A stretch of 64,000 bases of DNA from Nissolia schottii (Eukaryota > Streptophyta > Magnoliopsida > Fabales > Fabaceae), in contig QANU01044385.1 of assembly GCA_003254905.1 (NCBI GenBank), forward strand, positions 305,772 to 369,771, in the 5' to 3' direction. The position numbers were made by a program, and so were the translations under genes. Within the stretch, counting starts at the first letter, position 1. Every line of letters starts with the position of its first letter. The notes beneath the pieces are model-generated. The model saw only the letters and a program-made list of their open reading frames with translations, had not been told where the DNA came from and searched no databases. This document shows positions 13,299 to 24,110 of this stretch, one piece after another.

Positions 13299-14726
13299 AT
13301 GGCTGTGATAATCATGGCAAGGCGACACAGGGCAATAGCAAGGTTAAAGGCGGGAACCCTCGGTATCCTTGCCTTCGACGCATGCAAGACCATGTGTCGC
13401 CTTGTCTCCCTCTACAACGCACTCTCCGACAAGTCGATCAACCTCCTCTGCCAGGAGGTGATCAGGTCGAAGGGGGTGACGTACCTCAACTCTCCGCAGG
13501 AGTGCTTCCTCCTCGGCCTCGCCGCCATGGAGCGCCTCGAGGACCTCGACGAGGCCGCCGCCACGGTCTCCCGCCTCGGGCGCAGGTGCTGGGACGTCTC
13601 CCTCTCCCGCTTCGACCTCGTCTACGGCGACCTCAAGCTCGGCGTCATCGACCTCCGGAAGCTCGACTACGGCACCCGCGGCGCCAACAAGGTCGTGGAC
13701 AAGATGGGGAGGCTCGTCGCCGCGACCGAGAGGCTCCACGCGGCGTTGGAATCCCTGGCGGAGCTGGAGGCCGCGGAGAAGAAGATGCAGCGGTGGAAAA
13801 GCGCGGCGAACAACGGCGGGAATAGCAAGACCCCCAAACCGAACCTCGATTACTTCTACGAGAAGATGGCGAATCAAAGAAAACAGGTTCAACATTACAA
13901 AGAGGTGTCGCTGTGGGCGCAGACGTTCGACAAAACGGTGGGGATGATGGCGAGGGTGGTGTGCATCGTGTACGCGCGAATATGCTCCGTTTTCGGGGCC
14001 TACTTCGCTGGGTCCCACAGCAACAGAAACGACAAACGCAGCAGCAGCAGTGGCGTGTATTGCCTGATCGAGCACAGGGAATTGTACAAGACGAACTGCA
14101 GTCTCTCAGATCAGTATGAGGAGTCTGTTCGAAAGCGCGGGAACAAGTCGGGCCCACTCCCCAGAGCGGCCAAGTTGTGCGATATCAAATTCTACAGCGG
14201 TCCGATTGAGCCTTACGGCGCTTGCAATGAAATCCGGAGAGGGATCAGTTGTTGTGATGTCAGGAGTGGTAAGGTTTTGGCGTTGGCGCCGCCGTCCACG
14301 GTGGGCGGGGCGGGGCTCGCGGTGAGGTACGCCAACGTGATATTGTTTGCGGAGAGGTGCTTGCACTCGCCGGCCACGGTGGGGGAGGAGGCGCGTGAGG
14401 TGCTGTACGAGATGTTGCCGGAGAGGGTGAGGGCGAAGGTGAGGGGGAAGCTGAGGGGGCGGAGGAGGCTGAAGGGAGGGCGGCAGGAGGAGCTGGCGGT
14501 GGGGTGGAGGGAGGCGGTGGAGGGGCTGATGGAGTGGCTGTCCCCGGTGGCGCATGACACTGTGCAGTGGCACGCGGAGAGGCACATGGAGAAGAAGAGG
14601 TTCGAGGAGAGGTCCACGGTGATGCTGCTGCAGACGCTGCATTACTCCGACTTGGAGAAGGCGGAGGCGGCCATCGTGGAGGTGCTGGTTGGGTTGAGTT
14701 GTATATACTGGTATGAGAAGCCATAG
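13299..14726 (+). CDS. DUF3475/DUF668 protein, PSK SIMULATOR-like
   Basis: Encodes 475 residues without introns. The N-terminal part (about residues 22-80 from this start) is a DUF3475 domain with GILAFDACKTMCRLVSLYNA and FLLGLAAMERLEDL. The C-terminal part (about 334-425) is a DUF668 domain with VGGAGLAVRYANVILFAERC and MLPERVRAKVRGKLR. A probable coiled coil lies between them (about 130-205). The family includes Arabidopsis PSI proteins, linked to growth downstream of phytosulfokine, and shorter relatives of about this length; I place it with the shorter relatives because no MGG myristoylation start is seen. The frame is open for 25 codons upstream but has no earlier ATG, and the chosen ATG sits in CCGCCATGGC, an ideal context. 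The coding region is far richer in G and C than its surroundings, which makes several long but meaningless frames on both strands. Biochemical function is unknown. Confidence 0.93.
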   Translation: MAVIIMARRHRAIARLKAGTLGILAFDACKTMCRLVSLYNALSDKSINLLCQEVIRSKGVTYLNSPQECFLLGLAAMERLEDLDEAAATVSRLGRRCWDVSLSRFDLVYGDLKLGVIDLRKLDYGTRGANKVVDKMGRLVAATERLHAALESLAELEAAEKKMQRWKSAANNGGNSKTPKPNLDYFYEKMANQRKQVQHYKEVSLWAQTFDKTVGMMARVVCIVYARICSVFGAYFAGSHSNRNDKRSSSSGVYCLIEHRELYKTNCSLSDQYEESVRKRGNKSGPLPRAAKLCDIKFYSGPIEPYGACNEIRRGISCCDVRSGKVLALAPPSTVGGAGLAVRYANVILFAERCLHSPATVGEEAREVLYEMLPERVRAKVRGKLRGRRRLKGGRQEELAVGWREAVEGLMEWLSPVAHDTVQWHAERHMEKKRFEERSTVMLLQTLHYSDLEKAEAAIVEVLVGLSCIYWYEKP

Positions 14727-15815
14727 AGTTTTGGTCTACTGTATGTTTATTAATTAATTATATTAGGTGCATTCATTCTAGGCATTAGATTGAGTTTGAC
14801 AAAAGTTACATTAGTAGTTTATATCAAGAGAACGAATAAAAAAAAATGGTTATCTCTGGAGAAATCAGATGGTACATGAAGTTATTTATGAACAAGACAT
14901 TGTTTGCATTGTTGTGATCACTGGCGGAAGTTATGGCCTTCGCAATTTTGGCACTTCAGAATTGAGTTTTTAATTTGATTTACTTTGTGTGATTTTTAGG
15001 GCTGTTTAACAAATGAAACATTATTTGTACTCATTTACGTGAGACATTGTGTTAATAGTATATGTTTTTAAGTAATTTAGTTGAAGTATTAGATTATTTA
15101 AAACTCTACTTTGGAATGAGATGAGGCTGAGATATGCTCTGCTTGATGTATGCATTGATTTGAACTTTGATTTAAAATTGATTTGTTAGATTATCTGCTT
15201 TAAAGCACGTTGAGATCTTCGTCCATTTAGCCTTCATATGTGGAAGTTAAGTCAAAATTCGTAACCTCCCTATCATTTGTGACTTTAATGATGATCATGG
15301 CGGGTTAAAGATTCTCTAACTTTTTTGGCCACCGGCTCTATGGAGATTGGGCCAAGTCTCAGGTGCTTTGCTTCACTTATGTTGACCAAAGTCTCTTGGG
15401 TTGAGCTCCTTCAGCCTATTACATATCGGATTTATTGTAACAATATATAAACTGAATTTGCATAACATTACTCTTTACAAATTCGTCCAACTGAAGAGTT
15501 GCATATAGTTCAAAAGATATCTATATGAAGTGCTTTTGTTCGGTTAAATTATGTAGATGAAAGTTAGATATAGTTGTGGTAGTCATGATAGTTTGATATT
15601 GTTAGGATTTCAGTTTTGTTCTCTGTGTATATATACTCTGACTATATTTCACTAAATGAAATCAATTTTGCAATTTTCGAAATCCAATTGTGATAGAATG
15701 GTTGAAAAGTAAAGTACAATATTACTATTAAGAATTATGATCGATGACATTAGTATGCGTCCTATATACATGGCCCTTTTAATTATGAGCTTTTATCAGC
15801 ATATCATTTGTAATA
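14727..15815. other. 3' flank and intergenic spacer
   Basis: Presumably begins with the 3' untranslated region of the DUF3475/DUF668 gene (AATAAA-like signal near 14835). The rest is AT-rich with no gene recognised. Confidence 0.5.
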
Positions 15816-16250
15816 GTCCGATCCAATAGGTCCAAGTGCAGAGATAGGCCTACTAGGAGGATCTGAGCCCAAGATGGTTCAAACGACGTCGGTTCAAAGA
15901 ATTAAACGGTTACAACGGGGTGGAACTAGACAAAGTGGTCAAATAGGAAGCTCAGAGGATCCCCTAGAGCTCAGAAGATCCTCTTATACTCTAAACGAAT
16001 ATCTCCCCAAAATCGATCAAGGCAGGAGAACCCTAACCTACTCAATTATAAAAAGAGGGAAGCAAGGTCAGTCTCAGGTATGTTCTAGATCCTAGACCTC
16101 AAAACTTCTAAAACCCATTTTGACTTAGGTGTTGGAGTGTCTTGCAGGTCTACCCCCTTGTGCTTCGTAACGAGGAAGGAGCTAATCAGAGTAAAGGAAG
16201 TGTTAGAGGCACGGGAGAACGTGACTGTGAAATCTTCAGACGGAACATTG
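15816..16250 (+). mobile_element. Tat-type Ty3/gypsy LTR relic
   Basis: CTTAGGTGTTGGAGTGTCTT at 16124-16143 followed by GCAGGT is a decayed form of the CTTGAGCGTCGGAGTGCCTT module found near the 3' end of many plant gypsy LTRs. The same module is better preserved at 42261 and 54066 in this window. A TGTAATAG start near 15808-15820 is possible. Neither LTR end is proven. Confidence 0.5.
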
Positions 16251-16399
16251 GCCCTAACCATGTGGCCCGGTAAACAAACACCTACCCTACTATGGTTGAC
16301 ACACAAAGTGGGAATCACGCAAATCCCCAGACCAACCGAAATAAGACCATGGGAAATCCCCAACAAAGACAGACCACAAAGGAAATACAAAAAATGATA

Positions 16400-17640
16400 A
16401 TGACCTCGAGGAATAGAACCAGAGGTTGGCTGATAAAATGGAACAACTGAACAAAGAGACGAAAGACGAGGACCAACACTCTAGCAAAGACAGCTTCCGA
16501 TCAAGGCGCCTTCAAAGACCTCCCCATTGATTCCAACCCCTTCGTCGACCACATCATGAAAGTACGTTTCCCTCATATCTTTTAATTCCCACTCACTTTG
16601 AAACCATATGATGGTATAAGAGATCCTAACGTACACCTTACTATGTTTTAGTCCATGATATATACTGGTAAACGGTGCCACTGATCCGATGATGTGCCGA
16701 ACATTGCCCACATTCTTGGTGGACTCTACCCTCTTGTGGTTCTCCACACTAAGGAAAAAGTATGTGAACAATTTTGAGCAACTGAGTGAAATTTCTTAAG
16801 TCATTTCTCTTCCTCTAAGGTCTATTAGAAGACATCAGACTCCCTAACATTGGTGCGACAAGGATAGAATGAGTCCCTTAAAGATTATATCCCACGATAT
16901 AATTCGGTGGAGGTGTAGATACCTGACCTCAATCCATACTCCACCAAATAAAGTAGGGGTTGAGGCTGGGGCCTTTCCTTTATAACCTTACCACCAACCT
17001 ACCGCTCTATGGCCGAGTTTAGAGAATGGGTTGTGAGGTTCATAGCTATCAAAGAGCTCGAAGAATCAGCTAGAATGGAGAGGGAAAAGGGGATGAAGAA
17101 AGCCACTGAGGAGGAAAAGGAACTCAAACAAAAGCAAGAGGGAAAGGATCAAAAGTCTGGCTGACCAAAAACCCCGAGGTGAAGGACAAGCACGAAGAGA
17201 GTTCTACAAGCCAATAGGAAAGTATGACGTATACACACCTCTGAACGTCAGTCCCAAGACAATCTTTAGGGAAGTAAATTTCATCAAGTCACTTGCAAGA
17301 ACAGGAAGGCAACCCATTCCCAACGATGTTGACATGAGCAAGTACTGTAGTTACCACTACACATACAGTCACACTACTGACGACTACAGGACCTTGCAGG
17401 ATGAGATCGAGAAACATGTTCAGGAGGGAAGACTCCCTCAATACATTCAGAGAAGGGAAGGACCCTTGCACCCTCTTAGAAGAAGGAGAAGTCAAAGCAG
17501 GGATCAAGATGGAAGCTCACACCGAACTAGAAGTAGGAGTCATAGCCCGCGAAGAAGGGAAGACCTTCCTTAAAGGGGTAGAGAAGTACCTTAGGAGGAG
17601 ATCCAAGGAGTAATAAATCATATCTCGAGAGGGTTTACAG
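16400..17640 (+). pseudogene. Tat-type gag remnant
   Basis: Reading across frames, a gag-like order is visible: a PFVDHIM/RFPH segment near 16540, a KPYDGIRDPNVH segment near 16595-16640 (compare the PYDG-GDP motif of plant gag), a lysine/glutamate-rich stretch near 17040-17160, and KYCSYHYTYSHTTDDYRTL near 17339, which matches the degenerate zinc-knuckle region of Tat gag. An arginine/serine-rich tail follows (17460-17570). Many stops and frameshifts show that it is dead. Confidence 0.65.
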
Positions 17641-17749
17641 TTAGGGGAGAGACGAGTTCAACGCAAAAACACCATCTACTATCGGTGATGGCAATGGAGG
17701 TTAGGCCTCCACCTAGAACAAGGAGCCAAGGACCCTTAACATCGTTTAG

Positions 17750-18210
17750 TGATGACAATTTCCAAGGCATAAACAAAAACCTTCATGAGCCCGTGGTAAT
17801 AACTGTGGTAGCAGGAACTACATCATCAAAAAGGTGCTAGTGGACCAAGGGAGCTTAGAGAAAACCCTTTTCTTGACCATTTTCAGAAAAATGAAGCTAT
17901 CTGAGACCGCATTGAAGCCCTGTGACGACAACCTAGCAGGATTCTCAGGTGAGAGAGTTTGAATTCGAGGTGTAATTACACTCAAAACTACTATGGGGTA
18001 GGAACCGAGGATCAGAACGGAAAGTATGCAATTCTTGGTCATAGCTACAACAACCTGTACCACATGATCCTTGTAAGACCAAATCTCAATGCCTTCGACG
18101 CTATAATGTCCACACCCCACCTAACCGTGAAATTCCTTGTGTCTAACTCTGAGGTTAGAGTTGTACATGTCGACCAAAAAAAAGCCCAGTTTATTACAAT
18201 GCTCAATTGA
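17750..18210 (+). pseudogene. Tat-type protease remnant
   Basis: VLVDQGS near 17828-17850 corresponds to the D-x-G-S active site of Tat-type proteases. About 100 codons later, RPNLNAFDAIMSTPHLTVKF (around 18079-18138) matches the conserved GRPxLNALxAVxSTPHLxxKF stretch. The two parts lie in different frames with stops between them. No reverse transcriptase or integrase follows, so pol is deleted. Confidence 0.7.
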
Positions 18211-18990
18211 AGATGCACATGGGGATCGAGTCACATCAAGGACAGCCCACACAGTTAACAATATAGAGATCAGGAATATTTTTGCCAACCTAGGTGCAAG
18301 AAAAGACCCTGAAAGCAGGGTAGGAAACTTTTCCCTGACGACGAGCCAGGAGAGTCACCTTTGAAAGTGGGGTGACCAAGAAGGAAAGCAAGAAGCTAAG
18401 GGGTACCAAAAGGGCACCCTACGGGAAACCCATGAATCAAGCCAAGGAGCCCGAGCATGATGGAAGCCCACCAAATACCTAGGTAGCGCGTCTAATCAAG
18501 AAATAGGATAGTTAAAAGAAAGGCCCTTAAACCATGCTGGTAGGTGTACTTTTTCCTATTCTTATGATCAATCTAAAACGACCATTGTGGGAGAGGTTTT
18601 GATGAGGCATAACTAGTACGGACTAAGCATTGTTGAGTCTCGGTGGGACGTTTTGTACATGAAATTTATTGATAAAACATCTCTTCAAATGATAAGTAGC
18701 TTCATCGTTTCGAAGTAAGCACCTGTGACCACGCACAAGTAAATATACCAAGTGACCACACGAAAAGACAAAGCCCTAAACTACTTAGTAAAGTGAAATG
18801 AGGTAAATACCTCAGTTTCAAAGAGCTAAAACATTCAAAAAAAGACGAAACCATCACCCACAAATAAAATGACTTACTCCAAAAGGCTAAAAGCAAAGCA
18901 GAAGTAAAACACCAAAGGGGTTGGATTCATTAACTTGGGTCCGAGGACCTAGAAAGTTAAAAAAAAAGACAAAGTAATAATAAATAAAAG
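18211..18990. other. Retroelement interior without recognisable domains
   Basis: Lies between the protease remnant and the antisense ORF. It has short frames only and no reverse transcriptase motifs (no YxDD). Probably decayed or deleted pol. Confidence 0.45.
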
Positions 18991-18997
18991 ATAAAAG

Positions 18998-19500
18998 CTA
19001 AGTCTGGGTGGAGGAGTCGGAGAAAACAATATCCACAAGCTCTGACCTTTCCACCACCTTCTCCAGATCTAGCTTATCGTAATCAATGGCTCCAGGGAAG
19101 ATAACCTTGATTTGAGCAACGTGGTTGTGGAAACAATCCCAATACTTAGCCACTAAGGACAACTTTAAATCATCATATCCTTTAGTAAACTCAAGGATCT
19201 GAGTGTTGAGTTGCTCTTGCATACTGGTCACTTCTTGATCTTTGGTTAGAGAATACTCTTTCGTCGCAAACCTAGCTCCCTCAGCGACCTTGAGGGCCCC
19301 TTTGGCAACCTGCAGATTCTCTTGAAGGGCCAAGTTTTGCTTGTGAAGACCTCAACTATCAGCGAGAGCTTGAGCCAAAGAAGATTCTGAGTGCTGATCG
19401 AATGCCACGACAACCCTAAGCTTGTCATCGAGCTCCTTAATCTTGACCTCTATTGTAGCAGATTTCTCTAAGTCCAGCCCCCGGACTCCATCCTCACAAA
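18998..19500 (-). pseudogene. Antisense coiled-coil ORF of a Tat-type element
   Basis: The best frame (19333-18998) gives 111 codons: a coiled-coil-like first half (LQENLQVAKGALKVAEGARF, then QEQLNTQILEF) and then LKLSLVAKYWDCFHNHVAQI, ending in LDLEKVVERSELVD. The combination of coiled coil, F-x-AVxQ-like helix and a short acidic end resembles the extra ORFs described in plant Tat-group elements, some of which lie antisense between pol and the 3' LTR. Upstream codons to about 19500 read on in shifted frames. The domain assignment is by resemblance only. Confidence 0.5.
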
Positions 19501-19792
19501 AGCGGGAGATGAATTGCAACCCCTTAGAACACTCCCATAGCCGACCTTCTTAAGCTTAGTCAAATCTCCGACTTCATCGAACGCCTCCCCTCCCAAAAGC
19601 TAACCCATCAACTCTTTTGCATCTTGATCTCCTCCAAGGAAAGAAGGAGTTGGAACCCTAGTTTTGGATAGGGGGCCTTTGGAAGGGTTACCACCTCCTC
19701 TTGCACCTCGTGAGCTTAGGTGGCTAAACGTATTTGATAATCGTGGCTAAACACAAGTGTTGCTAAACAATTGAAGTGTGGCTAAACACATT

Positions 19793-21015
19793 TGATAACT
19801 CTCTAATGGAGGTTATTTCTTAGCCTTTTTTCTAAGTGTTTTTAGTTAGTTTTTAGTATTTTTAGTTTTATTTTATTAGTTTTTAGAGTTAACTTATATA
19901 ATTACACATTTTGTTTATTTTATTAGACTTTGGTATTTTATTTTTAGTATGTTTTAGTTAATTCAGGTAAATAAATCAAAGAGAACTATTGAAGATTGGA
20001 ATTTGAAGAAAATATAAGATTTGATAAGATTGAAGATAAGATTTGAAGAAATTGGATCGAATTTGTAGGCAATTAAGAAAGATTTGGACCAAAATAGGCT
20101 AAAAAAAATTTAATGCTGGCTTTGTTACTAATTTTGCAGTTTAATGGGGAACAGATTTTGACTTTGCGCCAACTACAAAGTTGTATTTCTATCTCTTAAA
20201 TTTAATTGGAGACTTGAATCACTTCGATTAAACCGTTGTAGTGAAAGTAGTTATGACGTTTTCTGCTTTAACCATTGCAGTGCAGAGCTTTAAAAAACGT
20301 GAAAGGGGACCATTGTTTCTTCTTCTTCTTCTTGTTCGATTATGTTATTCCGATTGCCGTTGTTATTCAATTATAGTTGATTCTTTTTTATGTTTCTATA
20401 TTGGTCTTTAATATAATTGAGAGATTGGCTATCTTTAATTATTTTGATGTCTTGCATCGAACTTGAGAGAGGGAGTGTAAGAGCGTTTCATGTTATAGAA
20501 ATCATAAGTTATTTAAAGTTAGAGATATATTTATGCAATCTGTGTGGTCGTGTGTCGAGATTTGTAAACCGTTCAAGCTTTAAATCGGTTAGTTTACACT
20601 ATGAGATTAGATATTTAATCTAGCAGAAGAGAATCGCTCGGCCTCGAGTGAGGCTTGCAATTATGATAAGAGCCTTGAGTATAATTATTTGGAATATTAT
20701 TTGAATAGTAACATTGAGATAGCTGAATCTAGAGTGGCTAAATCAATTGCCTTAGAGTCCATGTCCATAGTTTTCTCAATCTTTTTCTTTAGTTTCTATT
20801 TTTCTTTTATCAATTGTTTATTTTCTTTTATTGCAAACAAACCAATCCCCCCCATCACTTCAATCAATTCAATTGACGTTATTTGTTAATTAAAAGTCGG
20901 TGTAATATATTCTTATGGTTTGACAACCTAAGTTTAATTATTCACTCTTAGTACTTTTATAATCCAATGTACTTACTAAAACATAAACATTTGTAAAGTG
21001 TTGCTAAATAATAAT
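19793..21015 (+). mobile_element. Athila-type Ty3/gypsy LTR relic
   Basis: Starts TGATAACTCTCTAATGGAGG after a decayed purine-rich AAGTGTGGC tract, as for an LTR following its polypurine tract. It contains AACTACAAAGTTGTA and ATCTCTTAAATTTAATTGGA (20168-20207), matching the minus-strand LTR at 3262-4738 in the same order. This LTR type differs from the Tat-type LTR at 15.8 kb, so the two probably belong to different elements. The right end is uncertain. Confidence 0.5.
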
Positions 21016-21364
21016 CATATTTTAAAAGCGTGACGAAGTACAAGATGCATCACACGCTTTACTTAACGTGCACATTAAATCACTCTTATGATGTGATGAG
21101 TACGAGTTCCATTGATCATTAAAAACAAAGGGTTTGATTGCTTATTTTAAACTTATGTTATAACTAACAACCCTAATAACATTTTTATCCCAAAATGCCA
21201 ACCTACGAAAAGGAAAAACACTTAACCCCTGAATTATAGGGAAGGTGCATTTTCCCCTTGCATTTTATAAATATGTAAATTATGGGTGTTTAGTAGGTGA
21301 GTCTGACCTGCCAACCCTACTTGACCCCCTTTGAGTCGAGTTAGGTCGGGTCGGCAGGTCTAAG

Positions 21365-21367
<3 letters not shown>

Positions 21368-21401
<34 letters not shown>
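21368..21401. repeat. TA microsatellite next to the gap
   Basis: An alternating TA run that ends just before the run of N. It probably caused the assembly break. Confidence 0.9.
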
Positions 21402-21403
<2 letters not shown>

Positions 21404-21411
21404 GTGTGTAT

Positions 21412-21618
21412 NNNNNNNNNNNNNNNNNNNNNNNNNNNNNNNNNNNNNNNNNNNNNNNNNNNNNNNNNNNNNNNNNNNNNNNNNNNNNNNNNNNNNNNNN
21501 NNNNNNNNNNNNNNNNNNNNNNNNNNNNNNNNNNNNNNNNNNNNNNNNNNNNNNNNNNNNNNNNNNNNNNNNNNNNNNNNNNNNNNNNNNNNNNNNNNNN
21601 NNNNNNNNNNNNNNNNNN
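21412..21618. other. Assembly gap (207 N)
   Basis: All bases are N, so no statement about content is possible. Confidence 1.
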
Positions 21619-22596
21619 CCCTAAACTTGAATAGACCCAAAGATGATTGGGTCAAGTTAAAACCCGGGTTTGGACCGGGCCCAAAATGGGCCAATGTTAT
21701 CTTAAACCAAAAAATAAAAAATGACAGCCATTAGAAAATGAAGTTGAAAAAATTGCAAACCATCTATTTCATTTCTCATTTTGCTTCCTGTTTGAATAAG
21801 CATCATAGTTCCTAACTAAACACCCATTAATTTCAAACACAACAACAAATTGACATAAAATTTCTAATCTTAGCATTTCCATACAAAATTCCATAGTTTT
21901 AGTACACAACACAAACAACAAAAAAATAATGGGTGCACTCATTAAGATGCATAAACTAAGAAAATTATACATACTTCATGTGCTAGGTTTCTACTTTATA
22001 TACATACCAAAATAGACATATGGTTTAATTACAATAGATTATCTAAAAAATGTTGCACCATAAAATGTACATGGGCCGGGTTTTCCTTTACCTAAACCCC
22101 ACCCTATATTTTGACTGAGCCAATTTTAAAGACCTAAACCCGGCCCTAGACCCAAATAGACTCAATTATCTTTGGGTCGAATGCTTCAGGCCGGTTCTGG
22201 TTAGCGGGTCGGACTGAGTTTTGTACACCCCTACGACCCACTAAAGTTGGGTCGGGTTCAAAAAATGGTCAGATCCGACCGGACCAGACCTATATTCACT
22301 CCAAAATTGTAAATCTGTTCTTGACATTGAAAAATGTGCAAATTAGCCTTACCATATTCAAGTTTTACATCCATTCTTAGTAACAGAGCCTCTTCCAAAA
22401 GGTCCAGCCCAATCCAAGCCCACACCAAAGGAGCTCATGTAAATCACAAATGTAAATTTGACCAATAAAACAAAAGGATTAAGTGAAATCACGTTGCAAA
22501 CGCTACAAGGACATATCATCAATTTGTTAAAAGGGTTTTTCCTTGCTATTAGGATTAGAATATTTTCCTTTTTACTCATTGTATGTGTTCCTCCTA

Positions 22597-23283
22597 AGGA
22601 TGACAAACAAGTCGAAGTGAGTTGAACCAAGCTATTTTGTGTATAACTCGCTTTTAAACGAGTCAAGTTGAACCGAGTTAATTTTTTAGGCGAGTTAAAA
22701 ATTCATGTTCACCCCGTTTACTAAAATGTTTGTGAGTTGATGAGCTAGTTTACGAGCCACCACAAAAATTGGAAAAAAATTAGCATTTGGACTAAAACTA
22801 AAGTAAATGATGTGATTATTATTTTAGGGCATTATTTTTTATAATTTTAATAAATTATAATTATAGAGATATATAGATACTCATTGCTTTTACATTTCAA
22901 ACTAAAAGGATGAATACAACACATACTTAAGGGAGCCATTTAAAAATATATGAAGCATGGTCAAAAATTGTGATTCATACACAAATTGGGGACTTTATCA
23001 CTTGGGAGTTAGGGTAAGAGTTGGGGTTGTTAAGTAGGGTTAGTGATTACAAATAAGATGTGTTGGTTGACCCAAAAAGGATAAAATTAAAAAAAAAAAA
23101 AGAGTCAATTTTTCTTTCAACTTGTGAGTCAACCCATCTCATCCTACTTCTCCTCTGCCTAGCTCGCGAATCAAATGAGCTCAACCCGCACGAGTTAAAA
23201 ATTTTAACTGGCCTTGTGAAAAAAACCAAGTTGCTTGCCCCGTCTTGCCGAGTTGAACCCGTTTTGCCATATGTAGTTCCTGG
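22597..23283. mobile_element. hAT-like non-autonomous element
   Basis: TCCTCCTA stands immediately before the left end (22589-22596) and again at 23284-23291, a perfect 8-bp repeat as expected for a hAT target duplication. The left end reads AGGATGACAAAC and the right side contains the complement of ATGGCAAAACGGG, about 13 bases inside the proposed border, so the fit is not exact. Words such as GAGTTGAACC and their complements are concentrated near both ends. No transposase is present. Confidence 0.5.
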
Positions 23284-23291
23284 TCCTCCTA

Positions 23292-24110
23292 CAACTACTA
23301 CTAGTATTGTGTTGTTGTTGCTCTTGGTTAATTTGGATTGGTTTGAGTCATCAGGGCTTTCTCGAGTTTTCAACTTCTGGACCTATGAACTTGTGACTGG
23401 CCCACGAATCCAACCACAACCTTTTTTTTTTCCTTTCTAGATAATTATTATGTGATTATGTCATGAGATATGAGACATAGTTATGTTAAGTGAGGTTGTT
23501 ATTGTCAATTAACGGTCATGCTTTAGTGGTTTGTTATATTTTTTTGATTTTGTCAATTTTTTTAAAATTTTAATATTTTAAAAATACAATGTAATATTTA
23601 TAAGTAAATTCAAGAATCGAACCAAGTCAATTATTCTCGGGTTGATTTAGTTTAAATTTGATAAAAAAAAATTTGCAAAAAACCAACCCAAACCAAAATT
23701 GATTGGTTCAAACGCATTTTCTTCTCAAAATCAAATCAAATTGACCCAATTTTACTACTAATTGATGGTAATCTCAGTTTACTACAAAAGAAATACTATT
23801 ATTCAATATCAGCAAACATATATGTATAGTAAACTTTCTCATTAAAAAAAAAAAGACATGTATCATAAAACTTAAATCCCCTTCATTATATAATATTAAT
23901 TTAGTCTTATTCTTAAATAAATAAAAAACATATAATAGGAAAACGATAGCTATATAAAATAACTTTAAGTTAACTCCGTTATCAAAAGACGGTGAAGAGT
24001 TACTTCACTTATTTATTCATGGCAAAGAAAAATATTGTGTACGTCTACATATATATTTGAACCGAAAATTAGATAAACATAAGAAGAAAATTGATACAAA
24101 CGCTTAAGCC
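23292..24110. other. Intergenic, 3' side of the UGT gene
   Basis: AT-rich sequence. The minus-strand UGT gene ends at its right edge, so 24000-24110 should hold its 3' untranslated region. No other gene is seen. Confidence 0.5.

Larger units (their letters stand above)
21281..22233. mobile_element. Putative hAT-like non-autonomous element with assembly gap
   Basis: The left end TATGGGTGT and right end ACACCCCTA form imperfect inverted termini, followed inward on both sides by GACCTGCC/GACCCGC-like words. Subterminal GGGTC/GACCC motifs are dense at 21300-21360, 21640-21700 and 22080-22230, a hallmark of hAT-related miniature elements. I saw no convincing 8-bp target duplication. The unknown bases at 21412-21618 fall inside. 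Confidence 0.4.

Noticed and set aside
13247..14724. Several long frames on both strands overlapping the DUF3475/DUF668 gene
   Set aside because: They are by-products of high third-position GC in the real gene, have Pro/Arg/Ala-rich or His-rich nonsense composition and show no domain.
21402..21734. Reading frames spanning the run of N
   Set aside because: Made almost entirely of unknown bases.
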